Assembly: GCA_032251515.1 (NCBI GenBank)
Contig: JAVVDU010000026.1
Coordinates: 1 to 35,727, forward strand
Reading direction: 5' to 3'
From: Carthagonibacter sp032251515
GTDB lineage: Bacteria; Gemmatimonadota; Gemmatimonadetes; Palauibacterales; Palauibacteraceae
Length of the DNA: 35,727 nt
A program made the position numbers and the translations under genes. Below are positions 16,330 through 24,273 of the stretch, piece after piece (the stretch's first letter is position 1; each line of letters begins with the position of its first letter). The notes beneath the pieces were generated by a model, which was given only the letters and a program-made list of their open reading frames with translations, searched no databases and was not told the origin of the DNA.

Positions 16330-17021
16330 GCCCGCGCCCCTTCGGCGGGCTCCGTCCCGGGCGCCGAGTCGAACACGAGCGCTCCCTCCTCCAGCTCGAT
16401 GACCCGGATGCCGGGGTGACGCCGGATCAGCTCGGCGTCGTGGGTGGCCATGAGCACCGAGGTGCCGGAGGCGTTGATGCCCCGGAACAACTCGAACACG
16501 CCGGCGGTGGCCCTCTCGTCCAGGTTCCCCGTGGGCTCGTCGGCGAGCAGCACGAGGGGGTCGGTGGCCAGGGCGCGGGCGATCGCGACGCGCTGCTGCT
16601 CGCCGCCGGACAGCTCGCGGGGCAGGGCGCGGGCGCGCGCCGCCAGCCCGACCTGGCCGAGAAGCTTCTGGACGCGTGGCGCGATCCGCCGGCGCGGCGT
16701 CCCCGTGCACTCCAGCGCGAAGGCCACGTTCTCGGCCGCGCTGAGCGTCTCGAGGAGCCGGAAGTCCTGGAACACCATGCCCACCCGGCGGCGCAGCTCG
16801 GGCACCTCGCGGCGGCGGATGCGCCGCGAGGTGAAGCGGGAGACGCGGACCTCTCCCTCGCTGGGCAGGATCTGCATGTGGGCGAGCCGCAGGATCGTCG
16901 TCTTGCCGGAGCCGGACGGGCCGGTGAGGAAGGCGAACTCGCCCTTGCGCAGGTGGAACGACACGTCCCGCACGGCGTCGGCGCGGCCGAAGCGCCGCGA
17001 GACGGAGCGGAACTGGATCAC
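16326..17021 (-). CDS. ftsE: Cell division ATP-binding protein FtsE
   Basis: 231 aa from GTG 17021 (GTGA overlap with pdxA). ABC ATPase: Walker A GPSGSGKTT (34-42), Q-loop GMVFQDFRLL, signature LSGGEQQRVAIARAL, Walker B LVLLADEPTGNLD and switch His ATHD. The opening VSRRFGRADAVRDVSFHL is FtsE-like. Position directly upstream of ftsX separates it from other ABC ATPases. The C-terminal tail is alanine/acidic-rich and slightly long for the family. It powers FtsX-mediated activation of septal amidases. Confidence 0.96.
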   Translation of the reverse strand: MIQFRSVSRRFGRADAVRDVSFHLRKGEFAFLTGPSGSGKTTILRLAHMQILPSEGEVRVSRFTSRRIRRREVPELRRRVGMVFQDFRLLETLSAAENVAFALECTGTPRRRIAPRVQKLLGQVGLAARARALPRELSGGEQQRVAIARALATDPLVLLADEPTGNLDERATAGVFELFRGINASGTSVLMATHDAELIRRHPGIRVIELEEGALVFDSAPGTEPAEGARA

Positions 17022-17968
17022 GTGCCGTCCCCGGCGAGCCGGGCGCAGAAGCGGGCGCAGGCCTCCACGGCCTCCCGCATCGAGCGCGGGTCGGCGCGGC
17101 CGCGGCCCGCGATGTCGAAGGCCGTGCCGTGGTCGGGCGAGGTGCGGGGGAAGGGCAGGCCGGTGGTGACGTTGATCCCCGTCTCCGGCGCCAGCGTCTT
17201 GAGGACGGCGAGCCCCACGTCGTGGTACGGGACGACCACGGCGTCGGCCTCGCCGGCCAGGCAGCGGCGGAACACGGTGTCGGCGGGGAACGGCCCGGAG
17301 GCCTCGACCCCCGGCATCTCCTCCTCCAGCCGTCGCATCGCGGGTGTCAGCACGCGTTCCTCCTCGTCGCCGAACAGGCCGCCCTCCGAAGCGTGCGGGT
17401 TCACACCGGCGAAGGCAAGACGTGGCCTCGCGATCCCCCACCAGTCGCGCAGGCCGCGCGCCGCGATGGCGGCTCGCCGGGCCACCAGCTCCACGGACAG
17501 GCGCCCGGGTACCTCGCGCAGGGGCACGTGCACGGTGACGAGCGCCACCCGCAGCGGACCGCCGAGCGGCGTCGTCTCGGCGGCCATCACCATCGTGACG
17601 TCATCGGCGCCCGTCCGCTCGCGCAGGAACTCGGTGTGGCCGGGGAACGGATACCCGGCGGCGGCGAGGGCCGCCTTGGAGATCGGGGCCGTGACGAGGC
17701 CATCGAGGCGGCCGTCCAGCGCCAGGCGGATCCCGTGCTCGATCGCCGCTCCCGCGGCGGCACCGGCTTCGCGGTCGCCGCCGCCGCTCCAGCCGCCGGC
17801 CGGCTCCGCTTCCACCCCGGCCGGCAGGTCTCCCAGCAGCTCGGGCGGCCCGATCGCCACGAGGTGCGCCGGACCGTCCGTCCCGAGCGCGCGGAACGCC
17901 GCCGCCGCGACCTCGGGCCCGATGCCGCGCGGGTCGCCGAGCGTGACGCCGAGCCGGGGCGGCCGCAC
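17018..17968 (-). CDS. pdxA: 4-hydroxythreonine-4-phosphate dehydrogenase
   Basis: 316 aa from GTG 17968. NAD-dependent oxidation in the DXP-dependent pathway to pyridoxal phosphate. Diagnostic blocks: LGVTLGDPRGIGPEV (start), VTAPISKAAL, FPGHTEFL (metal His), VNPHASEGGLFGDEE (metal His), VVPYHDVGLAVLKT (metal His) and the end TSPDHGTAFDIAGRGRAD. Length is close to the family norm. The gene sits 16 nt downstream of the surA-like gene and overlaps ftsE. pdxA beside surA also occurs in enterobacteria, so the pairing is not unique to this window. Confidence 0.96.
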   Translation of the reverse strand: MRPPRLGVTLGDPRGIGPEVAAAAFRALGTDGPAHLVAIGPPELLGDLPAGVEAEPAGGWSGGGDREAGAAAGAAIEHGIRLALDGRLDGLVTAPISKAALAAAGYPFPGHTEFLRERTGADDVTMVMAAETTPLGGPLRVALVTVHVPLREVPGRLSVELVARRAAIAARGLRDWWGIARPRLAFAGVNPHASEGGLFGDEEERVLTPAMRRLEEEMPGVEASGPFPADTVFRRCLAGEADAVVVPYHDVGLAVLKTLAPETGINVTTGLPFPRTSPDHGTAFDIAGRGRADPRSMREAVEACARFCARLAGDGT

Positions 17969-17984
17969 CGGGGCCCTGCCTCCC

Positions 17985-19334
17985 TCAGATCCGCACTTCG
18001 ACGTGGACCTCGCCCCGCAGGCTCTCCACGTACCGCTCGTAGGCCTTGTCGTTCGTCAGGCGCTCGCGGACCTCCTCGCGGATCTCGGACAGGTCCCAGT
18101 CCCCCTGCCGCTTGAACTCCGTGATGCGGAGCACGAGGAACACCGGGCGGTCCTGCATGATGGAGCGGTTCTCGAACGGCCCCACCACGGCGCCCGGCAC
18201 CGGGTCGGCGAGGGCGCGGGCGTACTCCGGCCCCAGCGTGCCCTCGAGGTTCTCGTACCGGGCCTCGGGCATCCGCACGGGGATCTCGGCGATCCCGTGC
18301 CGCTCGGCCAGCTCGGGCACCGTGACGCCGGCGCGCACGCTGTCGGCGATCGCTTCGGCGAGGCGCCGGGCCCGCTCCACGTCGCTGTCGTCCATGCGCG
18401 GCCGCAGCAGGATGTGGCGGATCTTCCGCTCGCCGCCGCGGATGTTCTCGACCTGGATGATGTGGTAGCCGAAGCGCGTCCAGACGGGGCCGATCGCCGT
18501 GCCGGTCCGTGCCGCCCAGGCCGCCTGCGCGAACTCGCGCACCAGGCCGCTCCGCTTCACCCAGCCGAGGTCGCCGCCCTCGTTCCGGTTCGAGAGATCG
18601 TCCGAGTACCGGCGCGCCACTACCTCGAACGACTCGCCGGCCCGGATCTCGCTCAGGGCCTGCCGGGCCCGCTCCAGCGCCTCCTCCTTCGTCTCCTCGC
18701 TGGGCGTGGGCTCGATGGCCACCTGCTCGAACGACACGGTGGAGGGGCGCGTCTCGCCCCGCAGGTTCTCCTCGTACCAGGCGCGGATCTCCTCGTCCGT
18801 GACCGAGACGGGTGGCAGGTTCTCCGAGGCCTGGTTCATGAACATCTGGATCAGCATCTGGGCGCGGACCTGGCGGCGCAGGAACTGCCGGTACTGCACG
18901 AGCGTGCGGCCCGACTCCCGGATCGCGTCGTCGAACGCCGCCGCGCTCGGGAAGCCGTTGCGGATCTGCTGGAAGCGGCGGTCCGTTTCCCCGTCGAGTT
19001 GCTCCGGCGGCACCCGCAGGCCCGCCTCCTCGGCCTTCTCGAGGATGACGAGCTGTTCGACGAGCTCGGCGACGGACTCGCGGGCCACCGAGTCGAAGGC
19101 CGCGGTGCCCGGGTCCGGGATGTCGGCGCCCTGCGCCTTCGCCTGCAGCAGGGACTCGAGGATCTCGGAGTACAGGATGACCGTGTCGCCGACCACCGCG
19201 ACGATCCGGTCCACCATCTCGATCGTGTCCGGCGCGGCGCCGGCGCCCGCCGCGGGCTCCTGGGCGGCGAGCCGTGCGGGCGCCGCGGCGGACAGCAGGG
19301 CGGCGAGGGCCGCCGCGGGCAGCAGGCGCGTCAC
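17985..19334 (-). CDS. surA: SurA-like periplasmic peptidyl-prolyl isomerase
   Basis: 449 aa from GTG 19334 (GTGA overlap with the parvulin lipoprotein). The signal peptide ends LAAQ. The N-terminal chaperone domain (VDRIVAVVGDTVILYSEI, then helices to about residue 180) is followed by two parvulin-type modules: one well kept (about 190-300, ARRYSDDLSNRNEGGDLGWV ... YHIIQVENI) and one more diverged (about 305-405). The C-terminal helix segment completes the SurA layout. The protein would hold and fold outer-membrane barrels in the periplasm. Symbol by homology of layout; other SurA/PpiD-like members are possible. Confidence 0.88.
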   Translation of the reverse strand: MTRLLPAAALAALLSAAAPARLAAQEPAAGAGAAPDTIEMVDRIVAVVGDTVILYSEILESLLQAKAQGADIPDPGTAAFDSVARESVAELVEQLVILEKAEEAGLRVPPEQLDGETDRRFQQIRNGFPSAAAFDDAIRESGRTLVQYRQFLRRQVRAQMLIQMFMNQASENLPPVSVTDEEIRAWYEENLRGETRPSTVSFEQVAIEPTPSEETKEEALERARQALSEIRAGESFEVVARRYSDDLSNRNEGGDLGWVKRSGLVREFAQAAWAARTGTAIGPVWTRFGYHIIQVENIRGGERKIRHILLRPRMDDSDVERARRLAEAIADSVRAGVTVPELAERHGIAEIPVRMPEARYENLEGTLGPEYARALADPVPGAVVGPFENRSIMQDRPVFLVLRITEFKRQGDWDLSEIREEVRERLTNDKAYERYVESLRGEVHVEVRI

Positions 19335-20887
19335 GGGGCCTCTCCTTCCGCAGCGGCCGCGGGCTCCTCGGCCGCGGGCTCCTCGGCCGCGTGGTCCTCG
19401 GTATCCGGTTCGCCGGGGGATTCGTCGGCGGGTCCGGCCTCCGGTCCATCGGCGGTCCCGTCGTCGCTCCGCGCCGCGGCCTCCCGCAGGTCGCGGGCGA
19501 GGCGTGCGGCGGCGCCCGCTCCCGCCTCGAACACCTCGGACGGGTAGTCCTCCATCAGCATGGGGCGATACTCGCTCAGCCACGGCACCGGCTGCCGCGC
19601 GTTGAGGACGCGGAACAGGAAGCTCGTGGAGGCCGCGCCGATCTCGAACCCGGGAGCGTCGATGAACTCGCGCGACAGTTCGTATCGCGACGCGATCCGC
19701 GCCATCTGGGCGGCCACCGCCTCTCGAAGCTGCCGCCGGTCGTCCTCGGAGGGGCCGAGTCCCTGCGCGCGGGCCGCCTCGATGAGCACCCGGTCCGCGG
19801 CGAGCTCCAGCAGGAAGTTCGCGGCGTCCTCCTCCTCCGCGGCGACGAAGCGGCGCCGCAGGTCCGGGCGCACCCGGAGCAGGCGCCGCAGGTCGTCCGC
19901 CGTGATCTCGCCGCCCTCCCAGCGCACGAGGGTCGCGGATCCGCGGACGTCGCCGCGCGCCATGTCGGCCTCCCGCGCGATGCGCATCGCCCCGGTCGCC
20001 GCCCCGTCGGGCACGGTCCGCCGGGCGGCATCGAGCAGCGAGTCGACCATCACCTTCTGCAGCGCGGCCTCCCGCTCGCCCACCATCAGGCGCCGCGCCG
20101 TCTCGGCGGCTCGGTCATCGAAAGCCGGCTCCCGGCGTCCCTCGATCTTGTAGATCAGCATCCCCTCGTCGGTGGAGAAGACGGGGCTGACTTCGCCCGG
20201 CTGGAGATGGAACAGCACGGTGTCGGCCACGGGCGGAACGTGCTCGTGGCCCTGTAAGGTGGCGAGGCGTCCGCGCATCGGCCCGGGGTCATCGCTCTCC
20301 GTTCGCGCCGTCTCGACGAAGTCGGCGCCGCCCGCCAGCCGGTCGCGCAGCGCCACCGCTTCGGCGTACACGCTGTCGCGCGCCGCCTCCGATGCGTCGC
20401 CGGGCACCTCGAGCCGGATGCGGCGGAGGTCGAGCCGGGTGAACGGCTGCCGCTCCTCGTACCAGGCCCGCAGGTCCTCCAGGTCGATCTCGTCGGCGGT
20501 CGCGACGATCCGGTCGCGCAGCCGGCTCACGGCCAGGGCATCGTAGTGCATGCCGTCCTGCAGCAGCGGCTCGTAGTCGAGGGCGAGCACGCTGTCGGGG
20601 GCCCGGTAGATCTCGGCGAGGATCACGTAGTCGGCCCACAGGCGCGCGAGCTGCGCCGCCGTCTGCTCGGTGAGCATCGTGTCGGGGATGGGGCTCTCGG
20701 CCATCACGCGGGCCAGCGCCTCCGCGGGCAGCCGCACGCCGGCCGCCGTCGCCGCCGGGCGGGCGTGCGAGGTGAGCGCGTCCTCCATCCCCGAGCACGC
20801 CGACAGCACGCCGCCGGCCGCCACGGCCGCCACGGCCGTCGCGCGCCACGATCTTCCGCATCCGTTCCTGCGCCTGGGTCCGTTCAT
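19331..20887 (-). CDS. Parvulin-type peptidyl-prolyl isomerase lipoprotein
   Basis: 518 aa from ATG 20887, overlapping the mfd stop by ATGA. The signal sequence ends in lipobox VLSAC (C31). A helical chaperone-like region is followed by a parvulin core (LDLRRIRLEVPGDASEAARDS ... MRGRLATLQGHEHVPPVADTVLFHLQPGEVSPVF ... MLIYKIEGRREP), then a helical region. The last 60 residues are acidic Ala/Glu/Pro repeats (EEPAAEEPAAAAEGE) and look disordered. It resembles PrsA/PpiD-like secretion chaperones anchored to a membrane. Being encoded head-to-tail with surA suggests two cooperating foldases for exported proteins. The parvulin core is diverged, so catalysis is uncertain. Confidence 0.8.
   Translation of the reverse strand: MNGPRRRNGCGRSWRATAVAAVAAGGVLSACSGMEDALTSHARPAATAAGVRLPAEALARVMAESPIPDTMLTEQTAAQLARLWADYVILAEIYRAPDSVLALDYEPLLQDGMHYDALAVSRLRDRIVATADEIDLEDLRAWYEERQPFTRLDLRRIRLEVPGDASEAARDSVYAEAVALRDRLAGGADFVETARTESDDPGPMRGRLATLQGHEHVPPVADTVLFHLQPGEVSPVFSTDEGMLIYKIEGRREPAFDDRAAETARRLMVGEREAALQKVMVDSLLDAARRTVPDGAATGAMRIAREADMARGDVRGSATLVRWEGGEITADDLRRLLRVRPDLRRRFVAAEEEDAANFLLELAADRVLIEAARAQGLGPSEDDRRQLREAVAAQMARIASRYELSREFIDAPGFEIGAASTSFLFRVLNARQPVPWLSEYRPMLMEDYPSEVFEAGAGAAARLARDLREAAARSDDGTADGPEAGPADESPGEPDTEDHAAEEPAAEEPAAAAEGEAP
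19364..19407. repeat. Short tandem repeat encoding an acidic Ala/Glu/Pro tail
   Basis: A 15-nt unit (cggccgcgggctcct on the plus strand) is repeated with small changes and encodes EEPAA repeats at the C-terminus of the parvulin lipoprotein. In-frame copy variation would only lengthen the tail. Confidence 0.5.
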
Positions 20888-23800
20888 GCGCCTCGGGTCG
20901 CCTCGTGTTCCAGGGGGCCTCGCACCCCGTCCGCCGGGTCGGCGGCGAGGATGCGGAGGGCCTCCACCAGGGTGGGGAGCAGCGGCTCGACGCCGCCGCG
21001 CACAAGCATCAACGATAACGGTTGCATCCGCCGTACTTCAACATCGACCTGCCGGTCGCCGAGGGCCCGGCTCACGCGCGCCAGCCGCGGAACCGCGTCG
21101 CGACGGAAGTTCAGCCGGGCCCGGTCCTCGGTGACCCGGATCCACTCGATCCCCAGTCCCGCCGCCAGGACCTTGAGCCGGCCGGCCGCCAGCCACCGCT
21201 CGGCGGGGGGCGGCGGCGGTCCGAATCGGTCGCGCACCTCGTCGGCGATCGCGTCCACCTCGGCGAGCCGGCGGGCCCGCGCCATGCGGCGGTACAGGTG
21301 CATCTTCTGCTGCGTTCCCGCCACGTAGGCGTCCGGGAGCAGCGCCTCTCCCGCGATGGACACCTGCGCCGGGGCGGCGTCCTCGTCGGTCTCCTCGCCG
21401 CGCAGGCGCCGCACGGCCCGGTCGAGCAGCCGCTGGTACGTGTCGAAGCCGACGGCGTGCGCGAACCCCGACTGGTCGCGGCCCAGCAGGTCTCCCGCGC
21501 CCCGCATCTGGAGGTCGCGCATCGCGACGAGGTAGCCCGACCCGAGCTCCGTGTGGTGCTCGAGGATGCGCAGCCGCTGCAGGGCCTCGGGGGTCGGCTC
21601 GGGCGGGGTGAGCAGGTAGCAGTAGGCCCGCCGGTACGAGCGCCCCACGCGGCCGCGCAACTGGTAGAGCTGCGCCAGCCCGAAGCGGTCGGCCCGGTGC
21701 ACGATCATCGTGTTCGCGCTCGGCACGTCCAGCCCGTTCTCGATGATCGAGGTGGAGACCAGCACGTCGAGCCGGCGCTCCATGAGGTCGTCCATCACTT
21801 GCTGCAGCCGGCGCTCGGGAGTGCGACCGTGCGCCACGCCGACGCGGGCGTCGGGCACCAGGCGCTGCACGCGCGCGGCGATCGCGTCGATCGACTCGAT
21901 GCGGTCGTGCACGAAGAACACCTGTCCGGCCCGGTCGAGCTCGCGCCGCATCGCGTCCTGGATGAGCCCGTCGCTCCACGGGATCACGTGCGTGATCACC
22001 GGCATCCGGTCCCGCGGCGCCGTCTCGATCCGCGACATGTCGCGCAGGCCGCCCAGGGCGAGCTGCAGGGTGCGGGGGATCGGCGTGGCCGTGAGGGTGA
22101 GCACGTCCACCGAGCGCTTCAGCTCCTTGAGCCGCTCCTTGTGACGCACCCCGAAGCGCTGCTCCTCGTCCACCACCAGCAGTCCGAGGTCGGAGAACCC
22201 CACGTCGGGCGACAGCAGGCGGTGCGTGCCGATCACGATGTCGACCCGGCCGTCCGCCAGGCGCGCGAGGGTGGCGGACTGCTCGGCCGCGGGCCGCAGC
22301 CGGGACAGGGCCTCGATCTCGACCGGGAAGCCGGCGAGCCGCTCGCGGAACGTGTGCAGGTGCTGCTCGGCGAGGATCGTCGTCGGGGCGAGCACGGCCG
22401 CCTGCTTGCCGTCCTGGACGGCCTTGAAGGCGGCCCGGATCGCGACCTCGGTCTTGCCGTACCCGACGTCGCCGCACACGAGCCGGTCCATGATCCGCGG
22501 CGCCTCCATGTCGGTCCGCACGTCCTGCCAGGCGGCGCGCTGGTCGGGCGTGTCCTCGTACAGGAAGGCGGACTCCATCTCCCGCTGCCAGCGCGTCTCG
22601 CCGCCGAACGGGTGCCCCTCGGTGACGTGGCGGTGGGCGTACAGCTCCAGCAGCTCGGTGGCCATGGCGCGGATCGCTTCCTCGGTGCGTCCGCGCAGCT
22701 GCTTCCAGCGCTTTCCTCCCAGCCGGTGCACGCGGGGCGGACCGGGCGCGTCGGCCACCGGCGCCTCGCCGTCGGGCAGGCCGGTCCACTTCTCGATCAG
22801 GTCGAGCCGGTAGTGCGGGAGGCGGAGGAGTTCGCCGCTCGCGTACTCGATCTTCAGCGCCTCGATCGTCTCGCCGCCCGCGGTGACCTTCTCGAGGCCG
22901 GCGTAGCGCCCGATCCCGTGCTCCAGGTGCACGACGTAATCGCCCGGCGCCAGCGAGGCGACGGACTCGAGGGATGCCGCCCCGTGATAGCGCCGTCCGC
23001 GGCGCAGCCGCCGGGAGCGCCGGAAGATCTCGTGATCGGTGAGGACCAGCAGCCCCCCGGGGCCGGGCACCCGGAACCCGCCGCTGAGCGAGCCGAGCGC
23101 CAGGCCGGCTGCCCGCCGGATCTCCGGTCCGGCCAGCTCGTCGAGGATCTCCTCCAGGCGCTCGAGCTGGCCCTCGTTGTCGCACAGGACGAGGGCCCGG
23201 TCGCCGCGCTCCTTCGCCTCCTCGAGGACGGCGACGAGCCGGCGCATGTCGCGCCCGATCTCCGGATGGGGCCGGAAGCCGAGCTCCAGGGCCGCGGGCG
23301 CCCCGGCCGCCCGTTCCCCGACCGCGGCGGGGGCCGGAGGCGGATCGACCCGCACGCGGCGCACGCAAGCCAGGCGCTCGTCCGCCTCGCCGGGCGGCAG
23401 CACGAGGTCGGCGGCCGAGCGCCGCCCCCCGGGCGCGTCCTCTCCCCAGGCCTCGCGCACGTCCGTCCACAGGCGCCGGCGCTGCTCCGCGTCGCCCGCC
23501 GCCCCCGTCTCGACGACGACCGTCCCGGGCGGCAGGAGCTCGAGCAGGCAGCGCCGCTCCCAGGCCCGGCCCTCCGCCTCGAAAGCGTCGGGGCGCAGGG
23601 AGACGGGCAGGATCTCCGCCGTCTCCAGCCGCCCGGTGGAGCGCTGCGTCACCAGGTCGAACGAGCGGATCGAGGCGATCGCGTCGTCCCACAGCTCGAT
23701 GCGCAGCGGCTGCTCGGGACCGAACGGGAAGACGTCGACGATGGCGCCCCGCACCGCGAAGTCGCCGAGCTCCTGCACCGACGCGGCCCGCGTGAAGCCC

Positions 23801-24273
23801 ATGTCGAGCAGGCGCGCCGCGAGGTCGTCGCGGGCCGCCGTCTCCCCCGCGGCGAGCGTGAGGGCGAAGCCGCCGCCCCCGGCGGCGACGGGGCTGCGCT
23901 CGACCAGGCCGCGCGCCGTCGTGACGACGAGCCGGCAGCGGCCGGCCAGGAGGGCGGACAGCGCGTCGGCCCGCCGGCTGGAGATCTCGACGTGCGGGTC
24001 CGCGTCCTCGAACGGGAGCGACTCGCGCTGCGGCAGGAGGCGCGCCTGGCGGTCCGCCCCGACCGCTTCGAGGTCGGAGAGGGCCTCCTCGGCGGCGTCG
24101 GGGGTCGGGCAGACGAGGACGACCGCCGGGGGGCCGGCCTCGGCCGTCACCGCGGCGAGGAGGGTCGGGGCGGCGCCGGGGGCGCCGTGGACGTGCAGGG
24201 TCCCCTCGCCGGGCGGGCCGGACTCGCTCCACCCGAGGCGCCGCAGGCGCGTCCGGACGGTGTCGAGGATCAC
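20884..24273 (-). CDS. mfd: Transcription-repair coupling factor
   Basis: 1129 aa from GTG 24273, overlapping the BatA-like stop by GTGA. It removes RNA polymerase stalled at DNA damage and recruits UvrA. UvrB-like N-terminal modules run to about residue 400 (LLPQRESLPFED). The RNA-polymerase-interacting domain is at about 440-500 (LAPGDYVVHLEHGIGRYAGLEKV). The translocase has Walker A GDVGYGKTEVA (601-611), DEEQ at 702-705 with RFGVRHKE following, LTATPIPRTLQLAL, the second RecA domain with VSTSIIENGLDVPSANTM and QLYQLRGRVGRS, and the C-terminal TRCF region (RDLQMRGAGDLLGRDQSG). Length is typical. It sits among envelope genes, an unusual neighbour set. Confidence 0.97.
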   Translation of the reverse strand: MILDTVRTRLRRLGWSESGPPGEGTLHVHGAPGAAPTLLAAVTAEAGPPAVVLVCPTPDAAEEALSDLEAVGADRQARLLPQRESLPFEDADPHVEISSRRADALSALLAGRCRLVVTTARGLVERSPVAAGGGGFALTLAAGETAARDDLAARLLDMGFTRAASVQELGDFAVRGAIVDVFPFGPEQPLRIELWDDAIASIRSFDLVTQRSTGRLETAEILPVSLRPDAFEAEGRAWERRCLLELLPPGTVVVETGAAGDAEQRRRLWTDVREAWGEDAPGGRRSAADLVLPPGEADERLACVRRVRVDPPPAPAAVGERAAGAPAALELGFRPHPEIGRDMRRLVAVLEEAKERGDRALVLCDNEGQLERLEEILDELAGPEIRRAAGLALGSLSGGFRVPGPGGLLVLTDHEIFRRSRRLRRGRRYHGAASLESVASLAPGDYVVHLEHGIGRYAGLEKVTAGGETIEALKIEYASGELLRLPHYRLDLIEKWTGLPDGEAPVADAPGPPRVHRLGGKRWKQLRGRTEEAIRAMATELLELYAHRHVTEGHPFGGETRWQREMESAFLYEDTPDQRAAWQDVRTDMEAPRIMDRLVCGDVGYGKTEVAIRAAFKAVQDGKQAAVLAPTTILAEQHLHTFRERLAGFPVEIEALSRLRPAAEQSATLARLADGRVDIVIGTHRLLSPDVGFSDLGLLVVDEEQRFGVRHKERLKELKRSVDVLTLTATPIPRTLQLALGGLRDMSRIETAPRDRMPVITHVIPWSDGLIQDAMRRELDRAGQVFFVHDRIESIDAIAARVQRLVPDARVGVAHGRTPERRLQQVMDDLMERRLDVLVSTSIIENGLDVPSANTMIVHRADRFGLAQLYQLRGRVGRSYRRAYCYLLTPPEPTPEALQRLRILEHHTELGSGYLVAMRDLQMRGAGDLLGRDQSGFAHAVGFDTYQRLLDRAVRRLRGEETDEDAAPAQVSIAGEALLPDAYVAGTQQKMHLYRRMARARRLAEVDAIADEVRDRFGPPPPPAERWLAAGRLKVLAAGLGIEWIRVTEDRARLNFRRDAVPRLARVSRALGDRQVDVEVRRMQPLSLMLVRGGVEPLLPTLVEALRILAADPADGVRGPLEHEATRGA

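Noticed and set aside
16416..19547. A 1043-codon plus-strand frame opposite ftsE-pdxA-surA
   Set aside because: It has no protein features; the minus strand carries three well-conserved genes there.
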